DNA of 64,000 nucleotides from Lojkania enalia (taxonomy: Eukaryota > Ascomycota > Dothideomycetes > Pleosporales). Below the pieces are notes generated by a model. It was given only the letters and a program-made list of their open reading frames with translations, ran no database searches and was not told the origin of the DNA. Numbering within the stretch: the stretch's first letter is position 1; the number at the start of each line of letters is the position of its first letter. Position numbers and translations under genes: made by a program. The DNA lies in assembly GCA_010094045.1 (NCBI GenBank), contig ML986627.1:238713-302712 (forward strand), written 5' to 3'. Positions 1-11,429 of this stretch are shown here, piece by piece.

Positions 1-395
1 CGCACGATCCAGTCCAGACCGCAGCTGAATGCCTCGTTGTCATCGCGACCGAAACATACATCGAGCACGGCTTGGGGGTGTTCGTATTTCTGGAGTAGTT
101 TGCCGCCAGGCTCAGCGTGGGTGTCGTAGAGGTAGACGTTTCTATCCCAAGAGGAGACGAGAAGCCGAGTTGAAGAGTTGGGAGCGAACTTCACGGCGGA
201 TATGGCATCCGTCGGGTTCTGTGCAAGCTCGAATTGGCCTGGTTTTTATTTTCTTTTAGCTTTGTCTCCAGGGTTGATTGCCTGCATGGAGCTTCGGTTT
301 CGAGTAAATGTAGCTATAAATGCTTTGTGATGTCTCCCGACGTGCACTTAAGGAGAATATACCAGGCGCACTGGATGGCTGCACTTACTTGACAT
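1..395 (-). CDS. bub3: Mitotic checkpoint protein BUB3 (5' part, runs off window)
   Basis: WD40 protein of the spindle assembly checkpoint; binds phosphorylated MELT repeats at kinetochores with BUB1/MAD3. Two exons are visible: a 7-nt first exon 389..395 (ATG TCA A) and exon 2 from 238 down past base 1; the intron 239..388 has a GTAAGT donor and CAG acceptor. The joined N-terminus reads MSSQFELAQNPTDAISAVKF, followed by an SSWD repeat end, close to BUB3 of other fungi and animals. The 3' two thirds lie outside the window. It is divergent from the GPN2 gene, with 175 bp between start codons, so the promoters must be shared or overlap. Family assignment rests on my reading of the first WD repeat only. 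Confidence 0.85.
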
Positions 396-570
396 TTTGT
401 GATGTGAACGTTGCCCGGTGTAGATGCGGGTGCGGTAGTGGAGGAGGGACAGCTCGAGATAGAGCTCCATAAAATAAATAGACGGCGAATCGTTTATCCG
501 TCCCGCGCCCCTCTAACACTTCCCTGTTCACCCCCACTCCGCCGCAACCTATCTGCTTCAAAGACACAAT

Positions 571-1844
571 ATGCCCTTCGCGCAGCTGGTGATAGGGCCT
601 CCAGGCTCTGGGAAATCAACTTACTGTGATGGTATGCATCAGTTCATGTCAGCCATCGACCGCAAATGCTCCGTTGTCAATCTCGATCCTGCCAACGACC
701 AAACGTCCTATCCCGCCGCGATAGATATAAGAGATTTGGTCACAATTGACGAAGTGATGGAGCATGAGGATCTAGGGCCCAACGGTGGGGTGTTGTATGC
801 ACTTGAGGAGCTGGAACATAATTTCGACTGGTTGGAAGAGGGGCTTAAGTCTCTCAAAGGTCTGTCATTCATCTCAAGAGCTACCTTAGATGTGATATTT
901 ATGCAATTACAGAAGACTATATCTTATTCGACTGCCCGGGGCAAGTCGAGCTATTCACACACCATTCCTCGCTGCGGAATATCTTCTTCCGCCTACAAAA
1001 ACTGGGGTATCGAGTACTCTCCCACCATTCACCATCTCCGATTTAAACTAACTAGACTTAGCTCGTAGTAGTACATCTTACGGACTCAATGGTGTTAAGT
1101 CGACCTTCACTATACATATCCTCGCTGCTGCTGGCGCTGCGCAGTATGCTACAAATGGACCTCCCACACCTGAACGTCCTTACCAAGATTGACAATTTGA
1201 AAAATTACCCCGATCTCCCGTTCAACCTCGATTTCTATACCGAGGTACAGGACCTTTCTTACATCTTGCCATACCTGGACAAGGAGCAATCGTCCGGTAT
1301 CCCGGGGCCTACTGTCGCTGATGCGAACGTTCCGTCTTCTGAAGCGGAGGACAAGCCAACGTCGAAATACTCGGCATTGAATAGAGCTATAATAGAGCTA
1401 GTAGAAGACTTCGCACTGGTCGGCTTTGAGACACTAGCTGTGGAAGATAAGAAAAGCATGATGATCCTGCTTCGGGCTATTGACCGCGCTGGCGGTTATG
1501 CTTTTGGCGGCGTAGAAGGCGCAAATGATACAGTATGGCAGCTTGCTATGCGGCAGGATGCTGTGACTATGGATGCGCGAGATGTACAGGAGCGATGGTT
1601 GGATCGGAGAGAAGAGATGGATGAGGAAGAAAAGAAAGCTTGGGAAAGGGAGATTGGACCAATGCCGGACGTTCCAGAAGGCGGTGCGCCGGATGCTCGA
1701 GGACCCTACCCTCCGAAGGCCGAAGAGAAGCCGAAACCTCAGCAATCCAGCGTCACTAATGACGAAGATGACGATATGGAAGATCTAGAGGAGATGAGGA
1801 AGTTTATGAAGAACGATAGTGGCATTCGGATAATCAGGAAGTGA
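571..1844 (+). CDS. gpn2: GPN-loop GTPase 2
   Basis: Small GTPase of the GPN family; family members act in assembly and nuclear import of RNA polymerases II and III. Three exons: 571..859, 913..1013, 1062..1844, giving 390 aa. The second intron has a perfect ACTAAC branch point. The P-loop GPPGSGKST is at residues 9-17 and the diagnostic GPN tripeptide at residues 69-71; the splice restores EDYILFDCPGQVE, the G3 region, and TKID (G4) follows. The C-terminus is acidic and charged. The length fits the family. Start chosen because the P-loop begins immediately after it. Downstream CHM7 is in tandem 456 bp away. Confidence 0.93.
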
Positions 1845-2300
1845 GGCTTGAATACGGAGGTGTACGTGGCTTGAAAGCTAAACAGCAATAATTATACCCC
1901 AGTCCACATCACTAAAAATGAGCAAACACTGGTGAAAAGTGAATCAAGAGCTTCCCAGGACTACGTACGCGTTTCGTTTCGTGTCGAACGCGTCTGCATG
2001 TGACCGTCGTAATGCATGAAGAGGGTCGTCCTAAATCCATCATGATTCTGTGAGCCCACTACAATTTGACCCGACATCCATATTTTTTCAGTGTTGAATT
2101 ATTCTTATGTAATTGATCCGGGAGTGCACTTGGAAAGGCGACATTCACAGCCAGGATTTGGTCTTGGCGTAGACCCTAGCTCGTCTCCAAACAGTCGGGT
2201 AACTGTTTACGGTCACGGCGCTAGTCCGATGACGAAACCCCGACTCTTTGCCAAAGAAAACAAGACGAGCCACGGTTGGACGCCAACGAAAGAACGAAAC
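1845..2300. other. Intergenic, GPN2 3' side / CHM7 promoter
   Basis: No gene recognised. It contains the 3' flank of GPN2 and the upstream region of CHM7. An open frame running in from 2091 joins the CHM7 reading frame, but the conserved protein starts at the ATG at 2301, so I treat the upstream part as leader. Confidence 0.5.
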
Positions 2301-3932
2301 ATGAGCGAGCTTTTGGATTTCATTTTGAGTCATGAGGAGGCATTCAGAAGGTTCGTATCTATGTTCTTTTCGCCATTTGCTCTTTTCTATGTTCGGACGC
2401 CAGGAGCTGTGTGGCCTGCAGTCATTCACATGGATGCAATGCAACTTCACGCCGCAAGCCGGATTCATTTAATACTTGCTAATAGGTACAAACAGTCGCG
2501 GCCGTCTTGCCTCACTCTACTCCGACTTCCGCACCCAGATAAGCTCAAATCCAGACGGATACCATGCGAACATCGCAGCTTGGAAGAAAGCCCTTGCTGA
2601 TGCAGCACGCGCAGGTGTTATCCCAACAAAAGGCGCTTCGCACGACCTCTTGAATATACAGATAGGCGAGGAACTTGCGAGAGCATTGCAGCATAGAGAA
2701 TATGGCAGACCGACATGTTTACCCGCAGTATTCCACGAAGCAGTTTCGAAGAAAGAGATGATACCCCTTAAAGACTTTTTGAGTTCACAGACGAGTATAT
2801 ACAAGACATCTTGGGCGCCTTCGCCTTGGTCAGTAGTGAAATGGGGACTCAGGTTGGTCGGGGTGCTGGGGCAGCCTGGCTTTGGGGATAAGTTCGAGGT
2901 TGGGAATTTTGTTGTTTTGAATAATGTCGAGGTCCGATTGCCCGCGACTTTATTTCATGTGTTGCGCTAACGGAATATATAAAGACCGCCGCTCAAGAGA
3001 TACTCAAGCAGATGTCTCACCGGACATCTTCAATCGACCTCATCCTCTCAAGATCAGATTTCTTGAAACGCTTCGCAAATGTTTTGAATCACAAAGCAAC
3101 TCTCACCTCAAATGACCTCGAAATTCTCCTAACACACCTCTCGCGCGATAGACAGGCTATATCATACAACTCGCAAACCATCAAATTCAAGCCAGAAAGC
3201 GAACCTATACCCCTTCCGATCACACAAGAAGATACTACCATAGCCAATCTTCGCGACATGCTATCAAAGATAAACTCTCAGATCCCTCCTCTAGCCGAGA
3301 AGGTTGCATCCGCAGATGCCGCAGCAAAGGAAGCAGTGATGTCTAAGCAGATAACTCGGGCCAAAGTTGCACTTCGCTCTAAGAAGCTAGCCGAGTCCGC
3401 GCTCGCACAACGTTCAGATGTCGCACTTAAACTCGAAGGTGTATACGCACAGCTTCAACAAGCAGCCGATCAAGTCGAAATTGTAGAAGCGATGAAGGCT
3501 AGCGCAGCCGCTCTAAAAGGACTAAATCGGAAGATAGGAGGTTCTGAAGGCGTCTCAGGAGTTCTTGATGCACTTAGGGACCAGATGGCCACCGCTGATG
3601 AGATCAACACTATCATCAACGAATCAGGCGAACCAGTCGATGAAGCAGAGATTGACTACGAGTTTGCGGAATTGAAGAAGGCGGAGGAAGAAAAGAGGGA
3701 GCAGGAGGAAACTATGAAGACTGTGGCAAGGCTTGCAGAGCTAGAAAAAACTAAAGAGAAAGAGTCTGCGAGGGAGAATGCAGAAAGGGAGGAACAAGAA
3801 ATCGCCAAGAACGATGGAAAGACGGAAGAGGATCTAGAGCACGCTTCAATGAGCTTTTCGCGACTATCAGTCCAAGAAGATCCTGAATTGGGAGAAGCCG
3901 CGGAGAAACAGAATGAACCTATCGCTACATGA
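2301..3932 (+). CDS. chm7: CHMP7/Chm7-type ESCRT-III (SNF7 family) protein
   Basis: ESCRT-III-like adaptor that works at the nuclear envelope and ER in surveillance of defective nuclear pores. Exons 2301..2350, 2496..2931 and 2985..3932 give 477 aa. Introns have TGCTAAT and CGCTAAC branch points. The N-terminal half is the winged-helix-like region (SLYSDF, WKKAL); the C-terminal half from about residue 200 is the SNF7 coiled coil rich in Ala/Lys/Glu with KITRAKVALRSKKLAE-like spacing, then an acidic tail. The exon-1/exon-2 joint AFRSRGRLASLYSDF was chosen over an earlier TAG acceptor because it keeps the frame. Length matches the family (about 450-480 aa). Identification is from the overall pattern, not one signature motif. 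Confidence 0.85.
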
Positions 3933-4463
3933 GGTTGTTGGACATCTCGCTTTCTCTCTGGTCGTACGAAATTACAAGTGGTATTATTGGGGTCCAAAGT
4001 ATGAATTTAATATCCGATTTGTGTTGATAATGGATTTTTCAGAGATAGATACGCTCTCAATTACCCTTACGGTATGTCTACTTGCATGATATGGCACACC
4101 AGAGACACTAGTTTCACCTGTCTTATGTAAATACCATATTTAAAATTTCAGAATTTATCGATTTTGCAAATAGCATAATCGACCATCTACAGAAAACACT
4201 ATGCTTCAAGAGTTTAACTTTCGACAAATAGCGATCCTGACTTCTATCAGACGTGATGTATTTGCTCGTTTCCGCCCACACCCGCTAAACCGCTTTCAGA
4301 TTAGCACCACCAAGATCTCGACCTCATGAACTACTACTCACCGCGACATCAAACACATCACCTCAGCCGCAACTACCACCCTGCCACGTCCGCACGACCG
4401 CTGTGCACGCTCAAAAATCAGCCGAATTTCTTTTATACCCAAGCGAATAACTCTCACCACCCA
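3933..4463. other. Intergenic between CHM7 and complex I subunit gene
   Basis: No gene recognised. An in-frame ATG at 4326 precedes the chosen start of the next gene; the stretch from it reads as Asn/His-rich and not like a mitochondrial presequence, so it is left as leader. Confidence 0.5.
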
Positions 4464-4931
4464 ATGCGGCCCCCTACATCTAGGGCCGTTGCCCTCACCC
4501 GACCCACTCTCCTCTACCCGGTCTCTCTCCGCACTACACGCCCCTTCTCCGCATCAAGGCAATTCAAGGCCGGATCAGAGCCCCAGTATGATCCGCCCAC
4601 CGGATGGCTGTTCGGCGTCAAGCCGGGTGAGAAGTACGAGAAGGAGGGTTGGGAGGGAATCTGGTATTGGGGGTATTTTGGAAGCTTTGCGCTTGCGGCT
4701 ATAGCGTATGCTTTTAAGCCGGATACTTCGTAAGTTACACATAGTTTTCTGGAACTTCTATAGATAGAGCGGTTTGTGGTGGGATGGGAGACTTCGCAAA
4801 TACGGCTAGTTTGGTATGAGCTTGGCTAACGGATGAGAAGGATTCAGACATGGGCTCTCGAGGAGGCACGGAGGCGATTGGAAGCTGAGGGTATCTTGCC
4901 TGACCCAGATGCGCCGCCGAAGAAGGAGTAG
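4464..4931 (+). CDS. NADH:ubiquinone oxidoreductase ESSS subunit (NDUFB11-like)
   Basis: Accessory subunit of mitochondrial complex I in the membrane arm. Exons 4464..4729 and 4841..4931 give 118 aa; the intron has GTAAGT, a GGCTAAC branch and an AG acceptor. The N-terminus (Arg/Ser/Thr-rich, RPFSASRQF) looks like a cleavable mitochondrial presequence. The mature part carries the family core PPTGWLFGVKPGEKYEKEGW, then one transmembrane helix (about residues 63-80) and the tail IQTWALEEARRRLEAEG. The start at 4464 is preferred over the in-frame ATG at 4326 because it gives a proper presequence; the longer form would be 164 aa. It is convergent with the xylanase gene. Confidence 0.9.
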
Positions 4932-5498
4932 GCAATTGGCAGCGAAATGACCGATCGATGATGGTGCATGCGTGAAACAGGATATTGTGAAGACTTTGGG
5001 GGAAGATTGGATGAATTGTACATACGACGGCAGGTGGCATATTTTCCTTGTATGCATCCGCTCGAATAGAGCTGGCGTGGCTCCTTTGCCAGTGAACCAG
5101 CAATAGCAATGTTATCGATTCCTTGACGTATTAGCTGGCATTTGTGTAATAATGTATAAATCAGTGAGGCATGTTGGACCTCTGGTAAGTGCTTCTTTTC
5201 ATATACATAATTCTGTCACTGTTTTAACGTTACCTTGCACGATTAAAGGGATCTATTCTTTCACATCAAAGTTTCGGTTTTATCAATCTAACGCTTTTCC
5301 CAGGTGCCACTTCAACAGGCCATGTGAAGTCGGTTTGTATAACACGAAATTATTAGAACAAGCCGGGGACTCGATAACGTGGACACAGCATTCATATTCA
5401 CACCACCTAAGCTCGCATATCCACGTTCAACATCGAGGAATAGTATATACAGAAAGATTCCATGGTTTCCAGTTTCGATATGTACTCCACTGCGGCAC
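4932..5498. other. Intergenic between two convergent genes
   Basis: Shared 3' flank of the complex I subunit and xylanase genes. No coding signal recognised; open frames on both strands overlap each other and lack family character. Confidence 0.5.
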
Positions 5499-6240
<742 letters not shown>

Positions 6241-6556
6241 TTTGGATGTACGACTAGTGATGGCTTCAAGATTCTCGATGACTGTAACTATACAACAGAG
6301 AATGGAGAAGCCGCTGCCTTTATATTACTTAATAGGACTTTGGGTGACAGGAGACCATCCTCCGCGGCGGCAGATTTCATGTTGTGCGCCGACCGGTCTC
6401 CACTTCCCTCATATTGAAACATTCTATCTTAATAACATATCGGGCTTGTTGCGCTGTTTCTCTTCCCTCATGACCCGCTTCCCTATTCTCACAAAACTGC
6501 CAATCAGATTAGAATGAGGGGTGGGAACCTCCGAGGTTAAGCATATAATTTGCCGT

Positions 6557-6581
6557 CCGGGGTGCATTTTTCAAGCCCCGG
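6557..6581. promoter_or_regulatory. Divergent pair of CreA-type sites upstream of xylanase
   Basis: CCGGGG at 6557..6562 and its inverse CCCCGG at 6576..6581 both fit SYGGRG, the consensus of the carbon-catabolite repressor CreA/CRE1. They lie about 320-340 bp upstream of the xylanase ATG. Closely spaced CreA sites are the functional form in other fungal xylanase promoters. Function here is inferred from motif and position only. Confidence 0.45.
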
Positions 6582-6599
6582 CCAGGATGTGGGATTGAG

Positions 6600-9060
6600 G
6601 TGTTTGAAACGATAGGATGCTTATAGAAAGACTACCAAGGCAGGCCTACGTGCCCCTTGTCGAGGCATGGTTCACTACGGTTAATCTTGGGCTTGGCGGG
6701 ACGATAGGGCATTGAGAAAATGGCGTGAATGCTTTGCATGTGGGCTTGTGGTGTGGCAATCTAATCTATTGAAGACGTCGCTTGGAAGGAGCTTGAGATA
6801 TAATTGCGCTAGAGATTAGAGGAGGCTTCTTGTAGGACGGGAAGTGTTGTTTGTTCATGCATATCCAGAATGTAAAACAAAAAAACTGGGGCGAAGGAGA
6901 TGATAGGATCTGATGCGCCACGTTCTCAAACAGAGCCTAGAATCGTTCGAGGTGACGATCAGCAGCGCAATAGGAGCGCAATAGGATCGCTAGGTTTTTC
7001 GAATACTCCACTTATCGATCGGTCTCGATATCGACCCGATAGGCGAACCTCACCACTATGGCTATGAGCTTGATGGAGGTTAGCGATAACGCCATCGATA
7101 ATTACTGGATCATGTAAATCGGATTCTCGCTGCCGGTGCTCATCAATCATTCGCTTGGCTCCCGAAACCAGGAACACAATCGGAAAGTGCCCAGGAACTC
7201 TTAAATGAACTTTGCATTCCCATCGCAACCCGCTCAATGGCAGCCCAAAATTCAACTCACCTCATCAGACCATCCTAGCACTTCCTTTTGATATCCACGC
7301 GCCGTTAAAGGGCACAATTTAGCCTTCCGAGATCCCGGAGAATGTAACTTCCATCTGCGGAATCCGGGGAATGTAGTGCGGTAGGTAAAATGGGGGGATA
7401 ACAACCGGTTGTGCGGTCTGTACCCCGGAATTTGGCGACGCATGCCCAGGTACTTGGCTGGGCTTGTCCCGGCGGATATTTTATAGCTAAGATTTGGGAT
7501 CGGTTCCCGAGAAGGTAATAGACGCATGCATCATGTGTGGTCTAGAGCCCCTGTTTAATCAAGTTTGTCTGAGTTATCACCCTTGCTCAGAGCAAACAGA
7601 CTGTAATGCCAAAGGTCAATAAAGGGGGACGCGGAACGCTGTATCGCCAACGCAGACTTACGACATAACGGACTATTAGTCAAGAGTTCACCAAGAGAAA
7701 TAGTCCTGATCATAGGACATCTTTATACGTGAGATATCAATTCCAATTATACTGCGCTAGTAAAACCGAAAGAGGAATCTATCCACCTACATGATTTGGG
7801 AATTCCAACGTCGAACCTAGAATATGGCGATTATCCTGCTCGAGGACCTATCAAAAATGCTTCGCCACTATTAAATGATAGCAAGTTTCGAAATTCGCTA
7901 GCCCACCAAACGAAGAAAAACAAGACACTTAGGCATGCTTGTCCTAGAAAATGTCCCAACCAGGTGAAACACAGAAGACGCTTTTTGGTTTCCCTTTAAC
8001 AAAATACTCTTTTCAAAGTTTAATCGATTGATTATTCTCCTTTCTTTTAAAAAAAACCCACTCAGGCCCATGTGTTATGCTTTTAGCTTCTAGGACCCCC
8101 TCCATTCCCCCCACTATAGCAAAAGTGCGGCATATAGAAACAATGCTTGGTCGAGCAGAGGAAACAAGCATATAGTTAGACCTGCGCCGTGGGCTAGTAA
8201 AAGATTCAAGAAAGCTTAGTATGTCAGGAAAAGCTATTAAAATCGGAGCTGTAAGCCGACGCAAGCAAGATATAGCCTTCGGAAGGGTCGTAAGAGGACG
8301 GCCCTAGGTGAATATTAATAAAGTAGATATGAAGTCCCTTGACAAGAGAAACGATAGAAGACATAGTAAGGAGGTTTAAGTGTGTGGCAAGGATCGATTA
8401 CGTTATCTCGGATTCGTACCTAGATAGGTATATGAAGCAAGACGTGCATCCAGGTTTTTTTATCGACGAAACTCGAAACAAGGCCATTTGTCTACGGCGC
8501 TTAACAAGCGACTTCGCCTAATCCGATGATCGAGATAATGCTTAAGAGAGAGATTACTTTAACATCACTTCGGAGCATATTGCTGGGTGTTGACATGCTT
8601 GTATATAACGTCCCTGCTAGAGATGCTGGTGTAAAATGTGGGGAAATACAGACACGAAAGACTAGCAAGGTGCCTGAGTCCCCGAGGCAACAGTGAATGA
8701 TAAGCGCGTAGCCATGCTCGCCTTTCCTATCGAAGTACCCTAGACAAACACCTCCGTGCTGGAGAGTTATATCTTTAACCACCTTCAAAATAATTCTCCC
8801 ACAACACTAATGTAGCTCTATCTTGCAGTCGGCCTGTTCCGCACCCTCGCTGCAACTACGACAAATCTACCTACGTGCCTAGCTGGGAACACTCCCTAAA
8901 GATCTGATCATTCTTCACAACACAAAAAGGAGCCTTTGTCGGTGCCTAAAAGTTTTGTTCTAGTCGAAAGTCACGCTTCCCCTTCAACCTTCACGGAGAC
9001 TCTCGCGGGTGCTTCACATCAATACACCATTCGCAAACCGCCCGATACCGGTTAGCAGCC
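6600..9060. other. Gene-poor stretch upstream of xylanase
   Basis: No intact gene recognised. Open frames at 6959-7255, 7252-7527, 8013-8264 and 8501-8788 (all minus) lack any family pattern. Near 7333 and 7362 a short direct repeat (CCGG[A/G]GAATGTA) occurs. From about 8000 the sequence has the look of degraded dispersed repeat DNA. Confidence 0.4.
7318..7324 (-). promoter_or_regulatory. XlnR/XYR1-type motif GGCTAAA
   Basis: On the minus strand the heptamer GGCTAAA, the consensus for the xylanase activator XlnR/XYR1, occurs about 1.08 kb upstream of the xylanase start in the same orientation as the gene. A 7-mer can occur by chance; distance lowers confidence. Confidence 0.3.
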
Positions 9061-9321
9061 ATGTGTATGCGCGTCTTCGTAAAGTATACGGCATGTAGCC
9101 ACACGAGTACGCATCCTTCCCAGCCGTTCCGCAAGTGCACACGGGCTCAAGCCTCTATCCTCCGCCCTCCATGCTCAGAAATCAAAAATTGGTACGACAA
9201 TGGGAACAAATTTTGTCCAACATGCAACTTCCGACTAATGGCTGCCTTGACAGACATCAGCCAAAAGCAGCAGAGGAATGAATGGCAGTGGACTCTCAAA
9301 CCATTTCCAAAAGGGTTTTAG
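9061..9321 (+). CDS. Small Cys/His-rich hypothetical protein
   Basis: Single-exon ORF of 86 aa starting MCMRVFVKYTACSH, with further Cys at positions consistent with a small zinc knuckle (FRKC, PPCSE, FCPTC). I do not recognise a named family, but short fungal proteins beginning with MC and an aromatic-x-x-CSH/CGH motif are common. The ORF at 35345-36016 has the same start pattern (YACSHT). It is isolated on the border of the AT-rich island, with a CT-rich leader just upstream that supports transcription. It could equally be a 5' exon of a longer broken gene. Confidence 0.4.
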   Translation: MCMRVFVKYTACSHTSTHPSQPFRKCTRAQASILRPPCSEIKNWYDNGNKFCPTCNFRLMAALTDISQKQQRNEWQWTLKPFPKGF

Positions 9322-11429
9322 GCCAATCGAGGACGGCACAGATGAGCTGCTGGTAGTACAATGGCGTTGACTACCAGTTCAATGGGTTTGTTTATTATGG
9401 GATAGGAGTTGAAGTTTGAATGAGCGCCGGTCGGACGTGTAAATATGAGATCCTGATCAAATAGCCCACTTTTTGCCATGTCTACGGTGGCAGCTACTGA
9501 AGTCTAAGTATATTCAATATTAAGCCTGCGCCTTCTCTATGGGGTGCTAGGTTCCCCATCACCCACTCCATTCAGTTGTGTTCGGCCACAATTAATTAAA
9601 CAAAATGCATCACGGCATAGCACTTCACATACCGGAATAAATAAGCTAGCCTACTTTCTTTCCCAACACAAGCTATTTTCACACGCTCAGGCTTGTGCGT
9701 AATCAGTGATACAATCACGTTCACAAATTTCCGTAAACCGAGCAAAATGAGATATCGCCGCAGGCGCCGGCGCTATATATAATAATTGTGGGTAGGTACG
9801 CCTCTACTCCAAGGAGCCTTAGTCCTTCTATTGTTCCAGATTAGAATAGAGAGATGCTGGGCTAATTCTCGAGATCACTATTGCTCTAAACAGTTCGACC
9901 CGTCTAGTAGCCTACTCAGCCCAGGAGAAGCCAAAATGAGCAAAATGTGTACGCGCAATGCTATCTAATATTGCTTGTATGAACACTAGTTTCTCGATAC
10001 CTTCAATCCCATAAACTTATGCAGAAAAGGGGATACATATCTGATTCAAAGACATTGTCCCCAATACATGGGACCAAGTAGCAAGAAGATATGGGATATT
10101 TCCCAATTGCGATGAGGAACGGCAGGGAGAGAAGGCCTAAAGGGAGCAATTTAGGGCTCTTAGGAGGCGGTGGAACCTATATTTAGGTGAGAGCAGAATT
10201 AATAGTATCAGGATGATGTACCGCAGTAAATAGAATCTCAAAATAGAATCTATGAGCAATCCGCATACCAATAAGACATGTAACTATATGTGTGTAGAGG
10301 CGTGTTTCGATATGTATGGACCGTCTGGTTATATGGATTCAGTGCTGGGTCACTAAAAAGTGATTTCCGTTGCTCTTTTCTGTAGCCTAAAATATCCTTC
10401 ACCATGTAAAACAGCAGTAAACGATTATTTAAGTAGTCCTACCCAGAAATGAATACTCTTCTTACTTGAATATACGTAGTAGTATTGTCGTAATTTTAAT
10501 TATTGTAAAGCTATATATATGGCACGATGCCTTTTAAGACTTAGCCCGGATATCTTGTAATACTAGGACGGTCAATATAAATAGCCTTGATTCATAGATA
10601 TGAATCAACACGGTTCTCCTGTTCATCAGTCTCGATACTTTACGATTATTACAAGGTTACTTGTTCGAGATTATGACACTTAATCCCTAGTTAGTTAATA
10701 CTGTAACTAATTAATCATTCACTAACTGAGATTTGAGAACCGAAACGCTCTATGCCTTGAGCACACGAGAAATTGATTTCGGATCAACTCTGTTAGATTA
10801 GACGATTTCTACATTTTTAGCCAATACTTTTCCTTGCATATGGATGAATTATTAATAATATTTTCTTATCCTATATGGAAGGGGTCGGAAATTGGGTTTA
10901 TTGTCGATAACTGTGTTAGTCTTCTCTTTCCTAAACTGATCAACCAAAAATCCATCTAAAGAGCACAATAAAGATCCTTAATAGACAATAATAAGGCTAG
11001 GTAGGGATATTTTCTACTTGTTCTAGAGGTAATTCTAGAAAGCCTCCTCTAATAAAAGCCGTATTGAGACACTACACTCTTTCGTAATGAGATATGCTCA
11101 ACATAATTCCAGCCAGTATCCAAGGAAATCTGAGGCACAGGATTTATTTATAGGATCTAAAATTAGAATAAACAGCAATGCCAGGTCCAAGTCCGGAAAA
11201 ATGGACTATTGGATAGAAATCCGCCAGTCAAGTTCTTAATGTATCCCTTCTCGCTGCTTTTAGGACATTGGGAATAAATTAATTCCACAACCCACCTTGA
11301 CACGTAAAAGAGCTTTATTCTCATGGAATACAAGGTATTCATCTCTTTACTTGTCCGGCGTGAGCGATGGTTTGGAAGACTGAGATACAACTCCTCTAGA
11401 GTTCTCGATGCTCCTGCTCCCCTTAGGAT
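9322..11429. other. AT-rich gene-free stretch
   Basis: Visibly AT-rich from about 9480, with frequent stops on both strands and no coding pattern I can name. Consistent with RIP-degraded repeat DNA. I found no clear long terminal repeats or transposase motif by eye. Confidence 0.45.

Noticed and set aside
2091..2300. N-terminal extension of CHM7 from an upstream start
   Set aside because: Conserved protein begins at MSELLDF (2301); upstream residues show no family similarity.
8013..8788. Minus-strand open frames upstream of the small Cys/His ORF
   Set aside because: No recognisable domain; surroundings look like degraded repeat DNA.
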